Shown here piece by piece: positions 58,145 through 64,000 of a stretch of DNA of 64,000 nucleotides. The DNA lies in NCBI GenBank assembly GCA_015229045.1, contig JADGCJ010000004.1, forward strand, positions 22,931-86,930. Reading direction: 5' to 3'. Positions within the stretch are counted from its first letter, which is position 1. Every line of letters begins with the position of its first letter. The notes under the pieces were generated by a model that was not told the origin of the DNA, ran no database searches, and saw only the letters and a program-made list of their open reading frames with translations. Source of the DNA: Magnetococcales bacterium. Lineage in GTDB: Bacteria > Pseudomonadota > Magnetococcia > Magnetococcales > DC0425bin3. The position numbers were made by a program, and so were the translations under genes.

Positions 58145-59509
58145 ATGGGACGGCTGAAACAGCGATTTCTCTGTGACGCATGCGGCGCCGAACAGCTCCG
58201 CTGGGAAGGGCGATGCGGCGCATGCGGAGCATGGAACAGCCTCAAAGCTTTCACGGTGGGAAAAGGCGATGCCGTGCGCCCCGCGAGTGGAGAATCGACG
58301 GGAGGAGATGGCCCGGTGCTGTTGGCTCGGGTCACCATGGGCACGGAAGCCCGCCTGCAGGTTGGCATGGAAGAGCTGGACCGGGTGTTGGGAGGTGGTC
58401 TGGTAGCGGGGTCGGTGATCCTGATCGGCGGGGACCCGGGGATCGGTAAATCCACCTTGTTGTTGGAGGCCCTGGCTCGCCTCTCCTCGCGGCAGACGGT
58501 TCTCTACGCCTCTGGGGAGGAGTCCTTGGCTCAGATCAAGCTGCGCGCCCAACGCATGCGCCTTGTCGAGGATTTTTTGTGGGTCACCATGGACAACCGT
58601 CTGGAGGGGGTATTGCAGGCGGTGGTGACGAAAGAGCCATCGGTCCTGGTGGTCGATTCCATCCAGACCCTGGCCAGCGATGCCTACCCGGCGGCAGCCG
58701 GCACTGTGGTCCAGGTACGGGAGTGCGCCGCCCGTTTGATCATGGAGGCCAAACAACGCGGCATGGCTGTATTTCTTGTGGGACATGTGACCAAGGAGGG
58801 ACAGATCGCCGGTCCGCGCATTCTGGAACACATGGTGGATACGGTCCTCTATTTTGAGGGAGAACGGGGTCACAATTATCGAATCTTGCGCGCCGTCAAG
58901 AATCGTTTTGGGGCAGCCAATGAGATCGGAGTCTTTGAAATGCGGGAGTCGGGTCTGCACGAGGTGCCCAACCCTTCGGAGCTGTTTTTGTCGGAGCGCA
59001 AGCGTGGTGCGGCAGGATCGGTGGTGTTTCCGGGGGTGGAAGGGAGTCGGCCCGTGTTGGTGGAGATTCAATCCCTGGTGGCGCCCAGCTCTCTGGCCCT
59101 GCCTCGACGTACCACCCTCGGACTGGACGCCAACCGCTTGGCCATGTTGACTGCCGTGCTGGAGAAACGCCTGGGACTCGGCCTGTTCAACCACGACATT
59201 TTTTTGAATGTGGCGGGTGGTTTTCGTGTCACGGAACCGGCAGCGGATCTTGCTGTCGTCGCCTCTTTGTACGCCTCGCATCGCAATCTGGGGACCGATC
59301 CGGGCCTGGTGATCATGGGCGAGATGGGTCTGGCAGGTGAGATTCGCGCCGTCGGTCATGCGGCGACCCGTCTCAAAGAGGCCGCCAAATTGGGATTTAC
59401 ACGCTGTATTTTGCCAACCAAATGTCGCAACAATCTACCCGAAAGCCTCCCCATGACCATGGAAGCGGTCGATACGGTGGAGGAAGCTATGGAAAGACTC
59501 AACATATGA
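58145..59509 (+). CDS. radA: DNA repair protein RadA/Sms
   Basis: 454 residues. Zinc finger with Cys10, Cys13, Cys24 and Cys27 (FLCDACG ... GRCGACGAW), RecA-like core with Walker A GGDPGIGKST (95-104), VLVVDSIQTL, the RadA-specific KNRFGAANEIGVFEM and the Lon-like C-terminal domain (GLDANRLAMLTAVLEKRLGLGLFNHDIFLNVAGGFRVTEPAADLAVVASL). RadA is a DnaB-like helicase that drives branch migration in recombination. Its stop overlaps the cvpA start (ATGA), the usual radA-cvpA pairing. Confidence 0.97.
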   Translation: MGRLKQRFLCDACGAEQLRWEGRCGACGAWNSLKAFTVGKGDAVRPASGESTGGDGPVLLARVTMGTEARLQVGMEELDRVLGGGLVAGSVILIGGDPGIGKSTLLLEALARLSSRQTVLYASGEESLAQIKLRAQRMRLVEDFLWVTMDNRLEGVLQAVVTKEPSVLVVDSIQTLASDAYPAAAGTVVQVRECAARLIMEAKQRGMAVFLVGHVTKEGQIAGPRILEHMVDTVLYFEGERGHNYRILRAVKNRFGAANEIGVFEMRESGLHEVPNPSELFLSERKRGAAGSVVFPGVEGSRPVLVEIQSLVAPSSLALPRRTTLGLDANRLAMLTAVLEKRLGLGLFNHDIFLNVAGGFRVTEPAADLAVVASLYASHRNLGTDPGLVIMGEMGLAGEIRAVGHAATRLKEAAKLGFTRCILPTKCRNNLPESLPMTMEAVDTVEEAMERLNI

Positions 59510-60120
59510 ACGGGATCGACTATTTGTTGTTGTGGGTGGTGGGTTTTTCCATCCTTTTCTCGGTGTTGCGCGGCAGCAAGCAGGAGCTGGTCAAATTGCT
59601 CGGCTGGGTGGCCGCCTTTTTGGCTGCCATTCTGCTGGCGGGCTTTTTGGAGCCTCGCTTGGGGCCTTATCTGGAGTCTCGTGGACACGCCGGTCTGGCT
59701 GGTACCGCTGCCTTTTTGTTGATTTTCCTGGGTATCAAACTGCCCCTGACCGTGGCCCACTGGCTGATCAATCGCCTGTCCCATCCCGGCGAACTCTCCC
59801 CGTTCAGCCGATTGCTGGCCGTAGGATGGGGCGTTGGGCGCGGCATGATCATCCTGTTGACCATTGGCATGGTTTGGCTCTCATTCGACCCGCCATCGAT
59901 GACGGCCATTCATCAATCGCGTCTGGCGCCCTGGTGCATCGAAGGGGCGCACCGTTTGACGGCCCGACTCGTTCCCGCTTCCATTCTCCGCGACCGGGTG
60001 TTGGCTGGTTATGGCCACTATCGGCGGGGCGGTCCGACGAAATCGGCCCATGGATCGACCACCGGCAAGCGCCCGGTCGATCCTGCCAGCGAGATTCTCG
60101 ATCCCGCAGGTGAATCCTGA
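59506..60120 (+). CDS. cvpA: CvpA family membrane protein
   Basis: 204 residues starting at the ATG that overlaps the radA stop. The CvpA start MNGIDYLLLWVVGFSILFSVLRGSKQELVKLLGWV is clear, followed by three more hydrophobic segments (AAFLAAILLAGFL, LAGTAAFLLIFLGIKLPLTV, GVGRGMIILLTIGMVWLSF) and a soluble C-terminal tail. CvpA is an inner-membrane protein needed for colicin V export and bile resistance in enterics; its molecular role is unclear. Cotranscribed with radA. Confidence 0.9.
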   Translation: MNGIDYLLLWVVGFSILFSVLRGSKQELVKLLGWVAAFLAAILLAGFLEPRLGPYLESRGHAGLAGTAAFLLIFLGIKLPLTVAHWLINRLSHPGELSPFSRLLAVGWGVGRGMIILLTIGMVWLSFDPPSMTAIHQSRLAPWCIEGAHRLTARLVPASILRDRVLAGYGHYRRGGPTKSAHGSTTGKRPVDPASEILDPAGES

Positions 60121-60156
60121 AGGGTGTCAAGGGGATGGACATTCCATGAACGAGGA

Positions 60157-60374
60157 TATTAAACCGCGTCCACTTTGGAACATGCAGTCTCTTTGTGGTC
60201 AAAAAAAGTTGATATGAAAGACCTTATTGGGGCTTCGCCCCAGACCCCGTTGGGGCTTCGCCCCAAACCCCATTGGGGCTTCGCCCCAAACCCCACCAGG
60301 AAGGGCACAGCCCTTCCTGGACCATCCCAGTCTTTCAATAATTAAAAAAATAGTGCATCTCGGAATGGATGCGG
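60157..60374 (+). repeat. Modular hairpin repeat, copy R8, with triplicated GGGGC hairpin
   Basis: Left module ATTAAACCGCGTCCACTTTGG ... GATATGAAAGACCTTATT, then three tandem GGGGCTTCGCCCC hairpin units separated by AGACCCCGTT and AAACCCCATT, then the perfect hairpin CCAGGAAGGGC/GCCCTTCCTGG at 60296-60320. The right flank CATCTCGGAATGGATGCGG is shared with R5. It fills the gap between cvpA and ridA. Confidence 0.9.
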
Positions 60375-60407
60375 TTTGGAAAACTTTCTGACCAACCTGG
60401 AAAGATC

Positions 60408-60791
60408 ATGTTCGAAGCCATACAAACAGAGCAGGCCCCGGCAGCCATCGGACCCTACAGCCAGGCGATTCGCAGCGGTGAGTGGTTGTTTTTGTCAGGG
60501 CAGATTCCCCTGGATCCCCGAACCGGGCATCTGGTACCTGGCGCGATCCGCGAGCAGACAGAGCAGGTGCTGCGCAATATGGCAGCTGTTTTGTCCGCCG
60601 CCGGGAGCGATATGCAATCCGTGGTCAAAACAACCATTTTCCTCGTTGATCTGGCTGATTTTTCCGAGGTGAATGCAGTGTATCAGGGATTTTTCCAGGC
60701 ACCGTTTCCGGCGCGGGCCACGGTGGAAGTGGCAGCCCTGCCCCGGGGAGCACGGGTGGAGATCGATGCGACGGCCCGCACCGGATCCTGA
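60408..60791 (+). CDS. ridA: RidA family enamine/imine deaminase
   Basis: 127 residues from the ATG with GGAAAG upstream; the frame is open for 13 further codons inside the repeat. Typical RidA: AAIGPYSQAIRSGEWLFLSGQIPLDPRTGHLV, IREQTEQVLRNMAAVLSAAGSDMQSVVKTTIFLVDLADFSEVNAVYQGFF and the catalytic-Arg motif FPARATVEVAALPRGARVEIDATA. It hydrolyses reactive 2-aminoacrylate-type enamines in the cytoplasm. Flanked on both sides by hairpin repeats, so it is probably transcribed alone. Confidence 0.96.
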   Translation: MFEAIQTEQAPAAIGPYSQAIRSGEWLFLSGQIPLDPRTGHLVPGAIREQTEQVLRNMAAVLSAAGSDMQSVVKTTIFLVDLADFSEVNAVYQGFFQAPFPARATVEVAALPRGARVEIDATARTGS

Positions 60792-60799
60792 TTTTAAAA

Positions 60800-60939
60800 A
60801 GCGGTAACTGCCCAGGTACCCCCTCAAGAAGGGCCCGGACATGAAAGCTTTTGTCAGGGCTTCGCCCCGAACCCCACCAGGACTCTGTCCTGGACCTGTC
60901 CGGTCGCCAGCCCTCTGGACCCCGTTTTGACAGCTCCTT
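60800..60939 (+). repeat. Modular hairpin repeat, copy R9 with a different left module
   Basis: It starts AAGCGGTAACTGCCCAGGTACC, a sequence that also occurs inverted beside R2 at 15680-15710, then ATGAAAGCTTTTGTC, AGGGCTTCGCCCCG, CCACCAGGACTCTGTCCTGG and CTGTCCGGTCGCCAGCCCTCTGGACCCCGTTTTGACAGCTCC in two parts. Confidence 0.85.
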
Positions 60940-60992
60940 GCCCATGGTCTATGCTGGCACCCGTTTGCATGCAATCAAGTACGACTGGGAGC

Positions 60993-61490
60993 ATGACCAT
61001 GGTGACACGGTGGATGGCCGGTGTGTTGGCGGGGGGAGTCTGGTTGTTGCTTCCCATGGTGGGAGTGGCTGGCCCCTTCTGCGTGGTGGATTTTGCCGGA
61101 AAACGGTGCTGGTTCCAGGATGTGGAGTCTTGCCGACAGGCGGCGGGTCCGCAGGGATCGTGCGTGGTCAACGGCGCCGAAATTGTCGCTCCCGTGGGTG
61201 GATCACCCTACTGCGTGGTGGAGAGCTGGCAAACCCAGTGCATCTACAAAGATGAGGGGAGTTGTCGCCAGGCTGCCCAACGCCGTCGCGGCGAGTGTAT
61301 CGCCAACCCCAACGACCTTCCCCATGGTCCCGGAGATCAGGGTCGCCCGCACCTGTACGACCAGGAAGCCGGGAGGGATCGTCCGGAGGGAATGATGCCA
61401 ACCCCCAATGCAACAAACAGCACCTCACAGGAAACGGGGGGCAAGCCACTCCCTCCAGCGGACAACAGGGCGTTACCTCCTGGCCGTTGA
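60993..61490 (+). CDS. Secreted Cys-rich protein with two DUF3551-like motifs
   Basis: 165 residues from the ATG after GGGAGC (a second ATG two codons later is possible). A signal peptide is clear (VTRWMAGVLAGGVWLLLPMVGVAG). The mature part holds two related Cys motifs: FCVVDFAGKRCWFQDVESC ... GSCVVN and YCVVESWQTQCIYKDEGSC ... GECIANP, each C-x7-C-x7-C-x(9-10)-C. The spacing and the final C--NP resemble DUF3551, a short periplasmic family of Alphaproteobacteria. The C-terminal 60 residues are polar and probably disordered. Function unknown; likely periplasmic with two disulfides per motif. Confidence 0.65.
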   Translation: MTMVTRWMAGVLAGGVWLLLPMVGVAGPFCVVDFAGKRCWFQDVESCRQAAGPQGSCVVNGAEIVAPVGGSPYCVVESWQTQCIYKDEGSCRQAAQRRRGECIANPNDLPHGPGDQGRPHLYDQEAGRDRPEGMMPTPNATNSTSQETGGKPLPPADNRALPPGR

Positions 61491-61505
61491 TGGGGTTTCG
61501 GTTTT

Positions 61506-62060
61506 TCAGCCCTGACGTGTCAAACGTTTTGGTGTCCGACGGGGATCCGGGTATGCTGTACCTGTGGCAAATCCAAGCACGAAGGGTGTGCCGTGTGTGC
61601 GCAAGAGGTCGAACGTATTGATGTAGGGTACGCCGAACTCTTTGCAAAGATTGGGAATCGGTACCTTTCTCTTTGTTTCCAGGTTGAGTACTTCATGAGT
61701 CACGACAGTTGCGCTCGTGGACATGGCTTTGGCAATCAACCACGGGTCTGCGTTTTTGAAAAAATTTATCTTGGCCGAGTCGGAATAAATGCCGCTCTGA
61801 ACGGCAATGGCAATTTCAGAATATGCTTTCTGGGTGTTTTTATCAGCAACATCAAGAAATATATCGTGTTTCTTGCGCTCTTTGACCCATCTGGCCAGAT
61901 CGTCCTGCCCTCTGATTAACTCGTGATAGACCTCAATAATACTTGCCACATGTCCTTTCAGGAACACACTATCCAGCCATTCCCAAAAACCAGGGCAAAT
62001 TTCAAAGGAATAATACCAATTTTTAGCCTCAATGAAAACATTTGAGTCAAGCAGATACAT
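61506..62060 (-). CDS. PIN-domain toxin, DUF4411 family
   Basis: 184 residues from the ATG at 62060; AAGGAGT lies upstream, inside the end of the previous gene. PIN signature: YLLDSNVFIEAKN (catalytic Asp near residue 5), IIEVYHELIRGQDDLARWVKE (Glu), and FFKNADPWLIAKAMSTSATVVTHE (Asp and His/Glu). The DSNVFIEA and NADPWLIA-A segments are typical of DUF4411 PIN proteins, which cut RNA and pair with XRE-ImmA proteins. The stop at 61506 lies close to the convergent Cys-rich protein gene. Confidence 0.87.
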   Translation of the reverse strand: MYLLDSNVFIEAKNWYYSFEICPGFWEWLDSVFLKGHVASIIEVYHELIRGQDDLARWVKERKKHDIFLDVADKNTQKAYSEIAIAVQSGIYSDSAKINFFKNADPWLIAKAMSTSATVVTHEVLNLETKRKVPIPNLCKEFGVPYINTFDLLRTHGTPFVLGFATGTAYPDPRRTPKRLTRQG

Positions 62061-62065
62061 CAAGG

Positions 62066-63226
62066 CTACTCCTTGTGCTTTTGCCGAAAGAGTTCTTGTA
62101 TTGTACGAGGATTCATATGGAGCAGTCCCCCAGCGTCACGCAGCAGGAGTTTACCACTCATGGCGCTGATCAAGACTGCGTCGGTAAACTTGCGTCCATT
62201 CGCGATTGGAAGCGTGGCATAATAGTTGCCCCCATCTGTCTTCTTTTCTTGTTTTTTTTGCCAAGATTTCAGCTCTTGTTGACAGAACGTGCGATACGTC
62301 AGGTTGTCAATCTTGCCCAGATCCAGGGCGCGTCGAGCAATGACCACACCACTGACTTTAAAAGCTCCTGTCAGAGCCAACACATTGTCATTCGGACTGT
62401 TTTCGCTATTCCAAGCAGCAAGAAACCGGGCGCGAGGAACCAAAAGTTCAGCCGCCACCCTGTTGCAGACCCGCTCGATGCGTACATGTTTCCCGGATGC
62501 GGCTTCGTCGAAGCGCAGGTTGGAAATGCCGCTCTCCCCAAACCAAAGATGAGCCAACTCGTGGGCCAGAGTGAATATCTGGGCCGCCTTGGCATCTTTT
62601 CCATTGATGAAAATCAGGGGAACAAGGGGATCGCTGATGGCAAAGCCACGAAACTCTTCGACCCTCAGGGTGCGGTGAGTGTTGCTGCCAATGTATCCAG
62701 CACGCATGATCCAGATGCCCACCTCTTCGCAACGATCGCAAAGAAGACCCAAGTGCTTTTCCCAGTTGGGTGCAGACAAGAGATGGTCCATGTTCAGGGT
62801 GCGGCGAATATCCTCGGCAACGGTCTGCACATCCGCTCCGAGACGGAACTTGCCCACAAAAGGCAAGGGATCCGCCCCATATTCCAACCGATATTCCCGA
62901 TACCAATCCTGCTGGAACATCACGTTACGAATCAGGTCGAAAAAATCGGCACTTGGTTGTTCCAGGGGTATCCCCTCCCAGGTGCGCAGATCGGGGATGG
63001 GTAACACTTCCGGGGGAGGCTCCGGCAAAAACAAACAGCCAAACGGGACGTGGGTTTTTTGAGCGATTTTTTCTGCTTGCTTGAAGGTGGGGGATTTCAA
63101 GCCCCCTTCCCAAGCCAGCAACCGGCTGGTTGGCACGTTGAGCTTGTTGGCAAGTTGCTCCTCGGACAGGGCTGCCCGCTCTCTTGCCCAGCGCAACATC
63201 GTTGGTTTGACCAAAACTGCGTTCAT
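62066..63226 (-). CDS. XRE-type HTH / ImmA-IrrE metallopeptidase domain protein (antitoxin-like)
   Basis: 386 residues. An N-terminal HTH (LRWARERAALSEEQLANKLNVPTSRLLAWEGGLKSPTFKQAEKIA, about residues 11-55) precedes an ImmA/IrrE peptidase domain with the zinc motif HELAH at 222-226 in FTLAHELAHLWFG and a downstream RVCNRVAAELLVPRARF. The gene ends 5 nt before the PIN toxin starts and supplies its ribosome site. In this pairing the HTH protein represses the operon and neutralises the toxin; peptidase cleavage of a regulator could release it. It starts just beyond a 19-nt palindrome. Confidence 0.88.
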   Translation of the reverse strand: MNAVLVKPTMLRWARERAALSEEQLANKLNVPTSRLLAWEGGLKSPTFKQAEKIAQKTHVPFGCLFLPEPPPEVLPIPDLRTWEGIPLEQPSADFFDLIRNVMFQQDWYREYRLEYGADPLPFVGKFRLGADVQTVAEDIRRTLNMDHLLSAPNWEKHLGLLCDRCEEVGIWIMRAGYIGSNTHRTLRVEEFRGFAISDPLVPLIFINGKDAKAAQIFTLAHELAHLWFGESGISNLRFDEAASGKHVRIERVCNRVAAELLVPRARFLAAWNSENSPNDNVLALTGAFKVSGVVIARRALDLGKIDNLTYRTFCQQELKSWQKKQEKKTDGGNYYATLPIANGRKFTDAVLISAMSGKLLLRDAGGLLHMNPRTIQELFRQKHKE

Positions 63227-63235
63227 AAGGTATAG

Positions 63236-63254
63236 ACTTTATTATTATCAAAGT
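63236..63254 (-). promoter_or_regulatory. Palindromic candidate operator of the ImmA/PIN operon
   Basis: ACTTTATTATTATCAAAGT has 5-bp perfect arms around an AT-rich core and lies about 10 nt upstream of the XRE-ImmA start codon, in the AT-rich divergent gap. A likely binding site for that gene's own HTH domain. Confidence 0.45.
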
Positions 63255-63450
63255 TTAAACCTTCACCGACTATGGTAACAGATCAAAACTTTCTGGTCAC
63301 GTCATTTTTTGGGGTTTTGCACCAGATTTCATCGGCACCCCCCATTTCCCTGGACTCGGATCGTGGTTTTTCATATGTTGAGTGGAAGATAGTCGTGTTC
63401 TCGGACTGGGCATCTCAACCCGTTCCATGGCGTTGTTTCGGAGAGATTGC

Positions 63451-63894
63451 ATGTTGCTGGACGTCACATCAGAAAAAATCTTCATGGGCAAATTGACCCA
63501 CGGCAGCGACCTGTTGGAAGAACTCACCCGGATTTGTCATGAAAAACAGTTGACCGCAGGCTGGATCGAAGCCCTGGGCGCGGTCCAAAAAGCTCGCATA
63601 GGCTATTATGACCAGATTGTGCAGCAATACCGCTATGTCGACTTGGATATGCACCTCGAAATCACCCACCTGGTGGGTAACATCTCCCTGAAGGATGGCC
63701 AACCTTTCGTCCATGCCCACGTCACCTTCGCCGATGAGGCTGGCCGGGCCTTTGGTGGTCATCTGGCGCCGGGAACCATTCTCTTTGCCGGCGAGGTTCT
63801 CATCCGATCGTTTGCCTCCACCGGATTGCAGCGCGGCCTGGATGCGGAGACAGGGCTGTTTCTTTGGCAGGAAAAAGGGCAAACCATGGGGTAG
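63451..63894 (+). CDS. PPC/DUF296-domain protein
   Basis: 147 residues from the ATG with GGAGAG upstream; two earlier in-frame starts are possible. The PPC fold pattern is clear: GKLTHGSDLLEELTRICHEKQLTAGWIEALGAVQKARIGYYD, MHLEITHLVGNISLKDGQPFVHAHVTFADEAGRAFGGHLAPGTILFAGEVLIRSF. The GxxxHxH...GGHL motif corresponds to the metal/DNA-binding part of PPC proteins. Bacterial stand-alone PPC proteins have unknown function and may bind DNA. Divergent from the XRE-ImmA operon and followed by repeat R10. Confidence 0.87.
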   Translation: MLLDVTSEKIFMGKLTHGSDLLEELTRICHEKQLTAGWIEALGAVQKARIGYYDQIVQQYRYVDLDMHLEITHLVGNISLKDGQPFVHAHVTFADEAGRAFGGHLAPGTILFAGEVLIRSFASTGLQRGLDAETGLFLWQEKGQTMG

Positions 63895-63936
63895 ACAGGG
63901 CAATCGTATTTGAGATTTTCGAGGACCATGAATAAT

Positions 63937-64000
63937 GATTCGGGGAGCTGTCAAAACGGGGTCCAGGGGGCTGGCTCCCTGGCGGGTCAAGGGCAGAGCC
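63937..64000 (-). repeat. Modular hairpin repeat, copy R10, cut by window edge
   Basis: GGGGAGCTGTCAAAACGGGG, CAGGGGGCTGGCTCCCTGGCGG and TCAAGGGCAGAGCC match R2 nearly base for base in the same orientation; the remainder lies outside the window. Confidence 0.85.

Overview
The window reads as a chromosomal segment of a GC-rich Gram-negative bacterium: it has secretin, BamE and type IV pilus genes. A ubiquinol-cytochrome c chaperone (UQCC/CBP3 type, typical of Alphaproteobacteria), a complete MSHA-type pilus locus and the style of the intergenic GGGGCTTCGCCCC repeats make an alphaproteobacterium-like lineage such as the Magnetococcales the best guess. This is inference; no magnetosome gene or rRNA is present to confirm it.

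Layout. 0-5.5 kb is a defence island: an AbiEi/AbiEii toxin-antitoxin pair (first gene cut by the window edge), then a three-gene minus-strand cassette encoding a Dam-like adenine methyltransferase, a ParB-fold protein and a PD-(D/E)XK-like protein, ending at a tRNA-Leu(CAA) whose 3' end faces the island. 6-15.5 kb holds an LsrF-like thiolase/aldolase, a class II aldolase-SDR fusion, a 1284-residue protein that looks like a dead SF2 helicase followed by ten helicase-associated repeats, a PHP phosphoesterase and an M20 peptidase. 15.7-26.7 kb is housekeeping: secG-tpiA, a DUF115 glycosyltransferase and a GT2 glycosyltransferase, pgk with a bc1-complex chaperone, bamE, a methylthioadenosine/methylthioinosine salvage pair and an NDUFA9-like SDR.

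26.8-48.6 kb is one long minus-strand MSHA-like type IV pilus locus in nearly the same order as in Vibrio (I-I2-J-L-M-N-E-G-[F position]-pilins-C-D-O-P/Q position). Assembly ATPase, platform protein, secretin and alignment proteins come first, then three major-type pilins, three minor pilins and three PilX-like proteins. A BrnT/BrnA toxin-antitoxin pair sits inside it, 3 nt upstream of a pilin gene. The PilX-like paralogues carry the clearest oddity of the window: in the third copy two internal segments are in swapped order relative to the other two.

48.6-64 kb has UDP-sugar genes (UDP-glucuronate decarboxylase and a TviB-like dehydrogenase), an ABC-F ATPase, radC, dnaB-alr, a SPOR protein, radA-cvpA, ridA, a secreted Cys-rich protein, a PIN (DUF4411)/ImmA toxin-antitoxin-like pair with a palindromic candidate operator, and a PPC/DUF296 protein. 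At least ten copies of a modular, hairpin-rich intergenic repeat and four copies of a second repeat family are scattered between genes.

All functions are assigned by reading protein motifs and neighbourhood; no database search was run.
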